Below, in pieces: positions 32,749 through 41,803 of a DNA stretch of 64,000 bases. Made by a program: the position numbers and the translations under genes. The notes under the pieces were generated by a model. That model had not been told where the DNA came from and did no database searches. It saw only the letters and a program-made list of their open reading frames with translations. The stretch spans positions 1 to 64,000 of the forward strand of contig CAZVGZ010000015.1 in the NCBI GenBank assembly GCA_964627605.1, in the 5' to 3' direction. Origin of the DNA: CAZVGZ01 sp964627605. GTDB taxonomy: Bacteria; Latescibacterota; MWCZ01; CAZVGZ01. Positions within the stretch are counted from its first letter, which is position 1, and each line of letters opens with the position of its first letter.

Positions 32749-35628
32749 CTAAACGGATCTCAGCGGTGCCTGCCACGCCTCTTTTAGATCGAAAATATCA
32801 GCTGCAACGACCGTTTTGCCCCTGGTGCCAACAACGGCTAGACTGTCGCTGTCGTTGGTATCGCCCATGTGCGAAAACGGGAATCCTGACAGGGTCGCCT
32901 CAAAACAGTTGCGATCGTTCGGAGCTATCTCGACGATAAACCTCGTTGGCGACTCACTGAATAGAAGATGGTCGTCTCGGTCGGTGGAGTCTGAAGAGAC
33001 CACTCTCGCCAAATCCACATCCACACCGATCTCCCCGGCAAAAGCCATCTCCGCTATAGCGACACCCAATCCACCCTCAGAGCAGTCGTGACACGCTCTG
33101 ACGAGTCCGTTCTCTATCGCGCCAGTCAACGCATCCATAATCTGCGGAGCACGCTCCAGATCGACTTGTGGAACATCTGTTCCCAGCTCGTTGTGGAGCA
33201 TATAGTAGTGCGATCCGCCCATCTCGTCCCTTGTGTCGCCAACGATGTAGACGAGGTCGCCTGGGGCTTTGAAATCCATCGACACAGCCAGTCTTGCGTC
33301 ATCCATCACACTGACGGCGGAGATGAGGAGCGTTGGAGGAATGGCGATGGTGCTGTCGTCGGTATTGAACTCGTTGTAGAAGCTGTCTTTGCCCGAAATA
33401 AACGGTGTCTCGAACGCTAATGCTCCGTCATGGCAACCTTTGGCAGCCCTGACGAACTCGCCCAATCGCTGGGAGTCCTCGGGGTTGCCCCAGCAGAAGT
33501 TGTCCAGAATCGCGGTCCGATCGCGGCGTCCACCGACCGCAATTATCTGCCGCACCGCCTCGTCGATGGCCAGGGTAGCCATATGATACGGATCAAGCAG
33601 GCCGTAATGTGGGTTGATGCCGTTGGAGATCGCGACGCCTTTGTAGGATGACAGCACAGGGCGGATTACCGCCGCGTCTGAGGGGCCGTCGTTTGATGCA
33701 CCCACAAGCGGTTTGATTACTGATGTGCCCTGGACTTCGTGGTCGTACTGCCTGATTACCCACTCTTTGCTTGCTATGTTCTCGGTGGACAGAAGCGAAC
33801 TGAGCGAATGTGTCAGGTCGCCCGGTTGATCCAGATGTGAATCGCTTGATGTAGCCGGAGGTGCCCAGACAGCTTTTCGCACCGTCTGTGGCACGCCATC
33901 GTGGAGAAACCCCATCTCCATGTCCGCGACCTGTACCCCCTGATACCGCAGCACCAACCGCCCGCTGTCCGTGAAACGCCCGATTGGTGTCGCCTCCACA
34001 TCCTCTGAGTCGAACAGGTTGAGAAGCTCGTCCAGCTTGTCGGTTGGCACGGACAGAACCATCCGCTCCTGCGCTTCGCTAATCCATATTTCGGTGTAGG
34101 TCAAACCGTCGTATTTAAGTGGCACCGTCTCTAAATCCACCTCAGCACCGCACTTTTCTCCCATCTCGCCTACTGCCGACGAAAGGCCACCAGCGCCGCA
34201 ATCGGTGATGCCTTCATACATCCCTAAGTCTCGCGCCCGCAGAAGCACATCGAGCATCTTCTTCTCGGTGATGGGGTTGCCGATCTGCACGGCGGTGGAC
34301 CAGATGGTATCTGCGTCAGAATCGAGGTCGGCTGATGAGAGAGTCGCGCCGTGTATCCCGTCCCGGCCAGTGCGCCCTCCAACGACAACTATCACCCGGT
34401 CGGGGTTCACCTCTTTGTTTTCGGTACCCACCGGCATGATCCCCACGGTGCCGCAGTAGACAATCGGGTTGCCCAAATACCCCTCATCAAACAGCACAGC
34501 CCCGTTTACTGTGGGGATACCCATACGGTTGCCGTAGTCCCTCACGCCACCTACCACACCCCTAAACACCTGGCGAGGATGCAGAACGCCTTCGGGAAGG
34601 TTTTCTCTCGGAAAGTCAGGCGGGCCGAAACAGAACACGTCAGTATTAGCTACCGGCTTTGCCCCAAGTCCGGCTCCCAAGATGTCGCGGATAACGCCGC
34701 CGATACCGGTTCCGGCTCCGCCGTAAGGCTCCACGGCAGAAGGATGGTTGTGGGTCTCGACTTTGAAGCAGAGATGCCAGTCGTCGTCGAACTCAACTAT
34801 TCCTGCGTTGTCCACAAAAACTGAGACGCACCACGGCAGATCGAGGTCAAACGTCGCCTTGACCACGGTGTGTTTCAACAGGTTGTCGATCACTTCGCCT
34901 TCGTATTCGATTTTTCCCTTAAATGTTTTGTGGACGCAATGCTCGGACCAGGTCTGCGCAAGAGTTTCAAGCTCGACATCGGTAGGGTTGCGGCCCAAGC
35001 CCGAATAGTGATCGCGGATGGTCTGCATCTCTATCAGGTTGAGCGACAGTCCACCGTCTTTGCTGATAGCCAGGAGCGTCTGGTCGTCTGCGTTCAGCAG
35101 ATCAACCTGCCGGACTTTGACATCTGTTCCAGAATCCCGGCCCGCAGAGGTCTGTCCGGCATCTCCTGGCAGCACTTGGTGCTGTATCACAGGGTTCATA
35201 AGGAACTGCTCGACAAAAAGGGCGGCCTGTTGCTGCGAAAGACTGCCTGTAAAGCGGTAGCGATGTCCGGTGCTCACCGACTCCAAACCTAGGAGACCCA
35301 TGTCGGAAACCGCCTTGAGGACGCTGTTTTCGACAGGGTCGGTGACGCCTGGGTTGTAGCCCACCTCTACGGATGTTTCGTTCGACTTCTGTTTTTCAGG
35401 CGCGGCGCTGTCCGACACGCTCGCCGAGTCCACTACCGGATCGCAAAGAAGCTCAGTGACGACGCGGTCGATGTCGGCTCGTCCCAGAGTACCGTTAAGG
35501 CGGTACATCCGGTCTATCTGAACACCGGAAATCCCTCCAACGCCGGTTTCGGAGGCGTCACGGAGAATCGCGGAGGCTTTGGGGTCGGTTAATGGGTCCT
35601 TTAGGGCAACGGCGACTGTCCAGATCAT
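32749..35628 (-). CDS. purL: Phosphoribosylformylglycinamidine synthase PurL with PurS-like N-terminal repeats
   Basis: 959 residues from ATG 35628; the frame is open further upstream but the start fits the domain. Residues 1-80 and about 90-170 are PurS-like repeats (VAVALKDPLTDPKASAILRD; ENSVLKAVSDMGL), followed from about 200 by the PurL linker and synthetase: MQTIRDHYSGLGRNPTDVEL, TWSEHCVHKTFKG, KVETHNHPSAVEPYGGAGTG (metal and ATP site), ITDCGAGGLSSAVGEMG, and second-half GHxxA-type repeats with DCSEGGLGVAIAEM. It makes FGAM from FGAR, ATP and ammonia delivered by PurQ. Small PurL is about 740 residues, so the extra 200 are the fused PurS-like part. Confidence 0.92.
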   Translation of the reverse strand: MIWTVAVALKDPLTDPKASAILRDASETGVGGISGVQIDRMYRLNGTLGRADIDRVVTELLCDPVVDSASVSDSAAPEKQKSNETSVEVGYNPGVTDPVENSVLKAVSDMGLLGLESVSTGHRYRFTGSLSQQQAALFVEQFLMNPVIQHQVLPGDAGQTSAGRDSGTDVKVRQVDLLNADDQTLLAISKDGGLSLNLIEMQTIRDHYSGLGRNPTDVELETLAQTWSEHCVHKTFKGKIEYEGEVIDNLLKHTVVKATFDLDLPWCVSVFVDNAGIVEFDDDWHLCFKVETHNHPSAVEPYGGAGTGIGGVIRDILGAGLGAKPVANTDVFCFGPPDFPRENLPEGVLHPRQVFRGVVGGVRDYGNRMGIPTVNGAVLFDEGYLGNPIVYCGTVGIMPVGTENKEVNPDRVIVVVGGRTGRDGIHGATLSSADLDSDADTIWSTAVQIGNPITEKKMLDVLLRARDLGMYEGITDCGAGGLSSAVGEMGEKCGAEVDLETVPLKYDGLTYTEIWISEAQERMVLSVPTDKLDELLNLFDSEDVEATPIGRFTDSGRLVLRYQGVQVADMEMGFLHDGVPQTVRKAVWAPPATSSDSHLDQPGDLTHSLSSLLSTENIASKEWVIRQYDHEVQGTSVIKPLVGASNDGPSDAAVIRPVLSSYKGVAISNGINPHYGLLDPYHMATLAIDEAVRQIIAVGGRRDRTAILDNFCWGNPEDSQRLGEFVRAAKGCHDGALAFETPFISGKDSFYNEFNTDDSTIAIPPTLLISAVSVMDDARLAVSMDFKAPGDLVYIVGDTRDEMGGSHYYMLHNELGTDVPQVDLERAPQIMDALTGAIENGLVRACHDCSEGGLGVAIAEMAFAGEIGVDVDLARVVSSDSTDRDDHLLFSESPTRFIVEIAPNDRNCFEATLSGFPFSHMGDTNDSDSLAVVGTRGKTVVAADIFDLKEAWQAPLRSV

Positions 35629-35730
35629 CAACTCGAACCTTTGGAAGGGGGTAGGCAGAAAGCGAATATAAATGTGAGAATTTGAGGCTCCAAGGTCAAT
35701 GTTTGATCCTAATTTTGAGCGCTTTCGCAC

Positions 35731-35759
35731 TTGACAAACTGCAGACAGATGCTAATCTT
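35731..35759 (+). promoter_or_regulatory. Sigma-70-type promoter of the lipoprotein gene
   Basis: TTGACA at 35731-35736, 17 bases, then AATCTT at 35754-35759. The -35 is perfect; the -10 is weak (3 of 6). The lipoprotein start at 35821 is 62 bases on. It shares the TTGACA-17-nATCTT form with the rho promoter. Confidence 0.5.
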
Positions 35760-35820
35760 CTGTTATTGGGGGCAGCGCACCTCGTCAGGGGAGGCAGCAA
35801 CGGCACAGGGAGGATCAGCG

Positions 35821-36282
35821 GTGCGAACGACGACGATGAGCCTCAGCAGGCGGTCAGGGGTAATCATCGCGCTTATTGGCGGCTTCGCGATTTCGTGCCT
35901 CAACGGGGGTGTCGGCCCGGTTGAGGAGGAAGTCGACGACTCGAAAGACGCTCCGGTTGCAACGCATGCTATCGTAAGGTTCGAAGCGCGGGGTCTCGCA
36001 AATGTCTACACGACTCTGAAGGGCGCAACTGTCGAGGTCCAGTCCAGCGGGCAGACGGATACTATTTGGGTCATTGAGGCTGACCAGCCCGCTCTGCTGG
36101 ACACGATCGGGCTGCTGCACGTAGCCAAGGAATACAGCATCTTGCTGCGCAAGTCAGGATACAGCGGAGGGCCACTGAGTTTCACGTTGGCTGACATCAA
36201 CTCCGCGCAGCTGGAGCTGAATATCTACCGAATCATAAAGAGGCCTTACGGGGCGATCAAATTCCGTAGGGCAGAGACTTGA
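35821..36282 (+). CDS. Hypothetical lipoprotein
   Basis: 153 residues from GTG 35821, chosen because GGGAGG lies 7 bases upstream. The N-terminal VIIALIGGFAISC is a lipoprotein-like signal with Cys next to Ser; the -3 position is Ala, slightly off consensus. The mature part is acidic at first (VEEEVDDSKD), then beta-rich: HAIVRFEARGLANVYTTLKG and EYSILLRKSGYSG, with LELNIYRIIKRPYG at the end. I do not recognise the family; the beta pattern suggests a small sandwich or PEGA-like domain. It stands alone between purL and an LRR remnant. Envelope location is inferred. Confidence 0.6.
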   Translation: MRTTTMSLSRRSGVIIALIGGFAISCLNGGVGPVEEEVDDSKDAPVATHAIVRFEARGLANVYTTLKGATVEVQSSGQTDTIWVIEADQPALLDTIGLLHVAKEYSILLRKSGYSGGPLSFTLADINSAQLELNIYRIIKRPYGAIKFRRAET

Positions 36283-36343
36283 GGGTCCCCATCCCCGCTG
36301 AGCTCAAGCACGACTTCGCGTTCTCTTTCTAACACAGGCCGCC

Positions 36344-36490
36344 GTGACCAGTTTGGAGCGGTTGTCTGGCATGCACACGCTCGAATATTTGAGGTTGAAC
36401 GACACGCCGGTCACTGACATTACCGCTATCTGCCCACTCGTACGATCGGGACTGTCAGTGTTTGGAAAGGACGTGTCGATCTGCCAGTAG
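36344..36490 (+). pseudogene. Leucine-rich-repeat protein C-terminal remnant
   Basis: A 48-codon frame ends at TAG 36488-36490. It includes SLERLSGMHTLEYLRLNDTP and VTDITAICPLV, clear leucine-rich-repeat character (L-x-x-L-x-L-x-x-T-x-V-x-D-I). No start signal or upstream repeats are present, so only the last repeat and cap survive. Confidence 0.5.
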
Positions 36491-36493
36491 CGA

Positions 36494-38692
36494 TCAACTC
36501 TTCACCGAATATGTCCATTCGGTCTTTTTGATTTCGCCGGGCTGTAGGTGCCGGTCTACCGGCCAGGTCGCTCGGTGATTGTCGTCTACAAGGCCGATCT
36601 TCTCCATGGGAATCGGCTCGAATCCCAAAGCGTAGGCTGGGGAGTCGTCTTCTAGCTGGTAGTTGTCGTTGGGTGGATCGACAAAGAGCGGGTCGGCTAT
36701 CACTGAGCGCTGATCGAACCCCATCTGAAACCACTCCTCCCCAGCGATATGTCGCATGTCGTCGGTGAGATATGTTTTTAGGTGAATCCGCACATCCTGA
36801 CCCTCGTGCCAGATCACGTTGCTGTCCACCAGGGTCGATGCGGTGTCCATGTCGATCATGTGCCACGCCACAGCGGTCTCAGGTTTTTCCTCCAGATGGC
36901 TCATACCTCTGATGTCATCGCGGGCGTATACAACGACGTTGCGAACGATCCGGTTGCGCTGCGGAAGGCGAGGGGTTTCCAGTGTTGTTGTGATATCTGG
37001 ATAGCGCTGGCTGTAGGGCGGCTGTTTGTAGTTCATGCTCTCCAGCTTTTCGGTCATGGATGTCATGACCCCTTTTTCAGTGTCTGGAAAGAAGAACTGA
37101 TCCCATCTTGCGTCTAGGTGCACCGATGGGTATGACTCGACGATGATGTTGTTCTCGACAACGTTGTCTTTGCCTCCGCCGATCATGACGGCTGCCAGCG
37201 CGCATCGGTAGAAGATGTTGCCAAAGACGTGAGTGCCACTAGCGCAGTCGTCGAGGTAGACCGCCCAGACGTGCCGTGGCCGCTCGTAGATGACCTCTCC
37301 ATTTTCGGCGACACTCTCTTTGGCTAGGCCGTAGCCATACAGGTCATGGAAACAGTTGTACCGCACCACGTTGCCCCGCTCGGACCAGTCGCGCCCCAAG
37401 TAGAATGCGCCTGCGTCCTGCACTTCGGAAACGACATTGTGGATCTCATTGTATTCGATTAGATGGTCGTTGCCGGATAGTAGGATAGCGTTATGGGGCG
37501 CGTGGTGGATCAGGTTGTGGACGATCCGGTTGCCGCACCCGGTGATATTTACCGCCGCGTTGTAACATTTCGCCAGACGTGAATAGTGGTGGATATGACA
37601 GTTTTCGACGCTGTTGTTACCAGGGGTGAGGCTCGGACGGTCACCGCCTGAGAGCATCACCCCACCACGACCGGTTTGGGTGATGTCGCACCCTCGTAGG
37701 GCGTTGTTCGTGCCGCCATCAATCTGCGCTGAGAACCCACCGATGTTGCTGATACCGCTTTTTGAGATCGTGTTGTTTGATCCACCGGTGATCGTGACCA
37801 TATGAGAGCGGCTGTGCTGGAAAGTTAGCCCCTCGAAAACAACATGGCTGGTGTGTTCAAGTGAGATTACATGGTCCAGATATGAGATTACAACGCTGCC
37901 GTTGCTGATCGGTTTGGGAGGCAAGAAGAACAGCGTATCGGTATTGCGGTCGAAATACCACTCTTTGGGTGAATCCAGAGCTTCAAACACCCCTCTTATA
38001 TAGAACCTGCGCCCGGGCTGAAGGTCGTAGCGGGTTCGGTCTTTGAGTGTAATAAGCGAGTTTTTTGGGTCTATGGATTCCACGCCTATAAACTGATCGG
38101 CCCAGTCGTAGTTGGGAAAGATGTGGACTTGCGCGCCTTCGGTATCTGTCCAGGACGACGGTGTATCTCCAGCATAGTGGAACTGGGTGTAGGTGCCCTC
38201 TTTTGGGATGCCAGATATGTATGCCCACTGGCCATCATAGGGGTCGCTTGCGTCGTGGCTGGGCCAACGGGCCAGGTCCATCCGCTCGTCGTCGAAGAAC
38301 AGCTCGAACGGCTGAATAGGATCGGTATGTTCTGACGCCAGACGATGGAGCCCCAGTGACGACACGTCCGCCTGCTGGACATCTCCACTACCTGCCCCAA
38401 AGTCGCTGACTTCCCGCCCCCCGGAAAGTATCACACCGCCGTCACCTGCCGAACGGTAGATGATCGGTGCATCGTCACTACCAGAATCATCGCCGAACAG
38501 CCGAAATGTGTCATTTAAGTAGTAAGTGCCCGAATGAATCACGACTGTGATCGCGCCAGTTGGTGGGTTTGGATGTTTCTTAAGTAAGCGAATCTCGTCC
38601 CTTGCGCGCTCCAACGTGGCGAATGGTTCGTCTTTTGTGCCGGACGCCCCGTCATATCCGTTGGTTGCGATGTGAAGCTCTACATCAGCCAT
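36494..38692 (-). CDS. Right-handed parallel beta-helix protein, GH141-like
   Basis: 732 residues. The N-terminus has LHIATNGYDGASGTKDEPFATLERARDEI, the DUF1565/beta-helix opening, and VVIHSGTYYLNDTFRL. The middle is parallel beta-helix: repeated strands with N-N-x-I, such as GSNNTISKSGISNIGGF, CGNRIVHNLIHHAPHNAILL and NHLIEYNEIHN. A characteristic GAFYLGRDWSERGNVVRYN segment matches GH141-like and related plant-glycan enzymes. The C-terminal end is short and acidic. No signal peptide is visible. It likely binds or cleaves a polysaccharide; the exact substrate is unknown. It stands between the LRR remnant and a HAD phosphatase on the same strand (12 bases). Confidence 0.72.
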   Translation of the reverse strand: MADVELHIATNGYDGASGTKDEPFATLERARDEIRLLKKHPNPPTGAITVVIHSGTYYLNDTFRLFGDDSGSDDAPIIYRSAGDGGVILSGGREVSDFGAGSGDVQQADVSSLGLHRLASEHTDPIQPFELFFDDERMDLARWPSHDASDPYDGQWAYISGIPKEGTYTQFHYAGDTPSSWTDTEGAQVHIFPNYDWADQFIGVESIDPKNSLITLKDRTRYDLQPGRRFYIRGVFEALDSPKEWYFDRNTDTLFFLPPKPISNGSVVISYLDHVISLEHTSHVVFEGLTFQHSRSHMVTITGGSNNTISKSGISNIGGFSAQIDGGTNNALRGCDITQTGRGGVMLSGGDRPSLTPGNNSVENCHIHHYSRLAKCYNAAVNITGCGNRIVHNLIHHAPHNAILLSGNDHLIEYNEIHNVVSEVQDAGAFYLGRDWSERGNVVRYNCFHDLYGYGLAKESVAENGEVIYERPRHVWAVYLDDCASGTHVFGNIFYRCALAAVMIGGGKDNVVENNIIVESYPSVHLDARWDQFFFPDTEKGVMTSMTEKLESMNYKQPPYSQRYPDITTTLETPRLPQRNRIVRNVVVYARDDIRGMSHLEEKPETAVAWHMIDMDTASTLVDSNVIWHEGQDVRIHLKTYLTDDMRHIAGEEWFQMGFDQRSVIADPLFVDPPNDNYQLEDDSPAYALGFEPIPMEKIGLVDDNHRATWPVDRHLQPGEIKKTEWTYSVKS

Positions 38693-38704
38693 CGTTACGC
38701 TCCT

Positions 38705-39562
38705 CTAAGTCAGATCAACGAACCGGTCTATCGCTGCGGCGACGCCACTTTCGTTGTTGGAAGGTGCTATCCAGTCAGCTACGGTTTGAGCTTCAGTTGG
38801 ACCGTTGGAAACCATCACTCCTACGCCTGCCCAAGACACCATCCCCATATCGTTGAAGTTGTCACCTATAGCGAGCACTTCTTCTTGGGCGATGCCGAGG
38901 TGGTCGGCGAGCCTAGCCAGAGCCGACTCCTTGCTGACACCGCAACTATACACGCCTAGCAGGCTTGAATCCGCTCGTGCGCCGCTGCGGTTGGGGATGC
39001 CGATTAGGTCAGGGTCTTGGGACAGCTCGTCAACCACCCGTTCAACTTTCTGGTTTTCGTCGAACGCTTCGAGCTGCGAGACCGGATGCTGGAGCGCATG
39101 AGCGAGGTCGTTGAGGTAGATTATCTCGTTGCCATATTTCCTTCTGAACCCCAAAAAGAACTCGTCAGGCTGTTCGGTTTTGTGACACCAGATACGGTGC
39201 GAGTTGGGGTGAACACCGCATATAACGGGTGAGATACCGGCGTTAGTCACCACTGAAAGCGCTCGAATTGCCGCAGTGGTTGGAAGTACTTGAGCATCCA
39301 GGATTTCGTCTGCCGCGTCGAGCGTGAGCGCGCCGTTCTGGACGATCATCGTGAAGCCTTCACCAACATCTTTGGCGACAGAGGCCGCAGAGAGTCGGTC
39401 GCGTCCGCTGCACAACGCCACCGTGATCCCGCGCTGCTGAGCAGCGGCAATGGCGCGAACATTTGCGCCAGGGACAGTGCGGTCGTCGCCGAGGAGCGTT
39501 CGGTCGATGTCCATGGCAATCATACGCGTTGTGTCTTGTTTGGGCACTGGACTATCTTTCAT
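38705..39562 (-). CDS. Cof-type HAD-superfamily hydrolase
   Basis: 285 residues. HAD motif I reads MIAMDIDRTLL (usual DxDGTL, here D-I-D-R-T), motif II is near ITVALCSGRD, the type IIB cap spans about 90-210, motif III is the Lys of VSKESALARL, and motif IV is VLAIGDNFNDMGMVSWAG with the metal-binding Asp pair. This gives a probable cytoplasmic sugar- or flavin-phosphate phosphatase of the Cof/YbjI group; the Gly to Arg change after the second Asp is unusual and could affect activity. It is upstream of the beta-helix gene by 12 bases, so the two may be cotranscribed; a sugar-phosphate substrate would suit that. Confidence 0.85.
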   Translation of the reverse strand: MKDSPVPKQDTTRMIAMDIDRTLLGDDRTVPGANVRAIAAAQQRGITVALCSGRDRLSAASVAKDVGEGFTMIVQNGALTLDAADEILDAQVLPTTAAIRALSVVTNAGISPVICGVHPNSHRIWCHKTEQPDEFFLGFRRKYGNEIIYLNDLAHALQHPVSQLEAFDENQKVERVVDELSQDPDLIGIPNRSGARADSSLLGVYSCGVSKESALARLADHLGIAQEEVLAIGDNFNDMGMVSWAGVGVMVSNGPTEAQTVADWIAPSNNESGVAAAIDRFVDLT

Positions 39563-39655
39563 AGGTCATTTCGCCAATTGGGCACCGAATTTCACCAGCC
39601 GAGTGAGCTCTACGCTAGGATATGCCCAGAACATGGTAACACAAGGGGGCCGGTA

Positions 39656-40291
39656 ATGTTGCGTTCAGCCATATTAGCTGTCGGTGTGTCTATTCTTGCG
39701 AGCGCAGCCCTCGCCGATGCGGACGATTACGAGCATATCGCATATGGACCTAGGATGTCACGGGCGTCCCTAATCGGTTTTGAAGCTGGCTTTACGCATT
39801 TTCCCACCGATTCGCTCTATTTTGCCTCTGCATACACGCTTACCGGACTGATAGGCTACGGGTTCACGCCCAAGCACAGCGCATACATTGAGCTTACGGG
39901 AACGCCGTCCTACGTCAAAGTGGGCGACGATGCTAACCGCGGTTCTGTCGGGAGTTACTACTATGGGCTGCGGTACCAGTTTACGCTGCTTCCCATGGCT
40001 GATTTTACCCCTACGGCTCAGTTGGGCGTTGGTCAGGTTCACATCCGTGTCGAGTACCGCCACGGTGAGAAGATAAAGCAGACCAGTTCCGCTTTTTCTC
40101 TAGGGTTGGGTTTTCAGTACCGTTACGACGACGCCATCGGATTGGCGCTGGGTTACCGGCTGATTAGCAGCAGCAATGACGCCATCGACACCAAGCCCGA
40201 CATTGATCCCTTCGGTGCGCTTGTGATCGGAAAAGTCCCTGGGCGAATTCTTCAGGGCATTCTGGGATTTCGGATCGTTGGGGCGTTCTAG
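39656..40291 (+). CDS. Small outer-membrane beta-barrel protein
   Basis: 211 residues from ATG 39656, after AGGGGG. A signal peptide (AILAVGVSILASAALA) precedes alternating strands: LIGFEAGFTHFPTDSLYFA, LTGLIGYGFTPKHSAYIELTG, SYYYGLRYQFTLL, FTPTAQLGVGQVHIRVEY, FSLGLGFQYRYDDAIGLALGY, and a final aromatic-terminated strand ILGFRIVGAF. It belongs to the OmpW/OMP_b-brl class of 8-10-stranded barrels. The last 192 bases lie opposite the 3' end of the convergent EamA gene. Function unknown. Confidence 0.75.
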   Translation: MLRSAILAVGVSILASAALADADDYEHIAYGPRMSRASLIGFEAGFTHFPTDSLYFASAYTLTGLIGYGFTPKHSAYIELTGTPSYVKVGDDANRGSVGSYYYGLRYQFTLLPMADFTPTAQLGVGQVHIRVEYRHGEKIKQTSSAFSLGLGFQYRYDDAIGLALGYRLISSSNDAIDTKPDIDPFGALVIGKVPGRILQGILGFRIVGAF

Positions 40292-41173
40292 GTTTGATTC
40301 GTCCGAAGCGCCCTGCCAGCCCATCACTATCATACCCAATGTCACCAGCACCGCCCCTGTTAATCGCCTGACTGCGAACCCTTCGCCAAACAGCCACACC
40401 CCAGCGGCGGCTCCAAAAACCAGGCTTACGTTTCTCGCCGCCACCACAATCGCCACATGGCTGAGTTGAAGGGCGTAGAGAACGAGCACATAAGCCAAAA
40501 AACTCCCAAACCCAGCCAACAACGCTCGGACCCCCTCCAGTCGCCACGCCTCTTTGAGGCGTTTGCTGTGACCGGAACGCATAAGCCATACGCTCTGGAC
40601 TATCCACGCTGTCGTCATCTCCACTGGAGCATAGGTTGTCGGCGTCAGATACTCGACACCGCGGCTATCGACCAGGTGATATCCGGCGATGGAGATCCCG
40701 GTCAAAACTGGAAGCGCCAAGTACCTCAGTTCGATAGAAGATGACTGTCCCGACCCAACACCTGTCGCCACCGATGATGCCAGACCCACACCTAGCAGCA
40801 CGATCCCGATTCCCAAAATACCGCCCCATGAGACCGGTTCGTGCAGCAGCCAAAACCCTCCAGCCAACGCCAGAACAGCGCCAATACCCCGGCTGACCGG
40901 ATATGCCAAAGCCAAAGCCAGGTGGCGGTAGGCCAGGGTCAGCGTAATACTATATGCGCCAATCAGAACACCGCCGCCGGCCGCAAATCCGAATCCGATA
41001 TAAGGCGTAGTGCCGTCCCACGCCTGATATATTGTCAGTGGGAGCATCAGTGGTCCGCTGGCCAGCAGCATCCACCACATGAACGCTTCCTGGTGAAAAG
41101 AGCGTTTGAGAAGTGTGTTCCACGCTGCATGGATGAAGGCGGAGAGGGTAACAAGCGATAGGGCTGTCAACAC
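40100..41173 (-). CDS. EamA/DMT family transporter with long C-terminal tail
   Basis: 357 residues from GTG 41173; ten predicted membrane helices in two EamA repeats (AFIHAAWNTLLKRSF and GFAVRRLTGAVLVTLGMIVMG near the ends of repeats one and two, with ALAYPVSRGIGAVLALAGGF as a repeat hallmark). The helices end at about residue 300 (GMIVMGW), and the following 55 residues are read from the antisense strand of the barrel gene at 40100-40291, with low-complexity, non-membrane character. The normal stop seems lost, with readthrough to the next one. It probably exports a small metabolite or amino acid. The core should still fold. Confidence 0.8.
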   Translation of the reverse strand: MLTALSLVTLSAFIHAAWNTLLKRSFHQEAFMWWMLLASGPLMLPLTIYQAWDGTTPYIGFGFAAGGGVLIGAYSITLTLAYRHLALALAYPVSRGIGAVLALAGGFWLLHEPVSWGGILGIGIVLLGVGLASSVATGVGSGQSSSIELRYLALPVLTGISIAGYHLVDSRGVEYLTPTTYAPVEMTTAWIVQSVWLMRSGHSKRLKEAWRLEGVRALLAGFGSFLAYVLVLYALQLSHVAIVVAARNVSLVFGAAAGVWLFGEGFAVRRLTGAVLVTLGMIVMGWQGASDESNLERPNDPKSQNALKNSPRDFSDHKRTEGINVGLGVDGVIAAANQPVTQRQSDGVVVTVLKTQP

Positions 41174-41302
41174 TGGGATAGAAGCCGGTTCTAAGAGCGA
41201 AGGGCTGTCGATTGTTCGGCGAACTTCTTGGGGGTAGATTTTGCAGCCCTGGGTCGTATAAGTTTATGCCGCCGCCGCCAATTTTCAAACGATAGGGGCA
41301 TC

Positions 41303-41734
41303 GTGCCAAGCTGGTTGCCATATCTCCATCCGATCTGGCAGACGTTCGTCCTGGCGTTGGGGATTTACGTCCTTCGCATAGGGTTTATGTTTGCCGCGCC
41401 GCCTGACATCTGGGCGGAAAGGAGTTTTAGCCGCTCCCAACTGAGGCGGAAACACACCAGGCTGGCGCTGTGTTTTTTGGGGGTGGTTGCCATCGGTTCT
41501 GTCGGCGGTGTTGTCGAGATCGTCTGGGTGCGCCAACTGGCACCGTTGGACTCAGCCCATGGGCTTTTTGCCGTGACCAGTGTGGCGCTGTTTGCCCTGA
41601 CGAGATTTTTTGGGGCGCGTCTGAACAGCAGAGTTGGTGACAGTGCTGCGCGGGAGCTTCATCGGTTTTGCGCTGCGCTGGCGATGTTGGCAGCCCTGGG
41701 TTCGGCTGTGTCCGGGTTCGCTCTGTTGCCGTAG
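41303..41734 (+). CDS. Four-helix membrane protein, DUF4079/cytochrome b561-like
   Basis: 143 residues from GTG 41303 (AGGGG just upstream). It opens with LHPIWQTFVLALGIYVLRIG, where His and Trp occur in a DUF4079-like pattern, followed by a basic loop (RSQLRRKHTRLALCF), a helix LGVVAIGSVGGVVEIVW, and two more helices (HGLFAVTSVALFALTRFFGA; FCAALAMLAALGSAVSGFAL). His residues near helix ends (LHP, SAHGL, LHRFC) could bind haem, as in b561-type proteins. It lies 70 bases before the thioredoxin-like gene and may form a redox pair with it. Family assignment is tentative. Confidence 0.55.
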   Translation: MPSWLPYLHPIWQTFVLALGIYVLRIGFMFAAPPDIWAERSFSRSQLRRKHTRLALCFLGVVAIGSVGGVVEIVWVRQLAPLDSAHGLFAVTSVALFALTRFFGARLNSRVGDSAARELHRFCAALAMLAALGSAVSGFALLP

Positions 41735-41803
41735 GCGAGCGTTGGGCGTACCGTCTCCTGTTGAGGTTCTCCCCGGTATTTTTTTCGATGAGCTGACAGG
41801 TTG

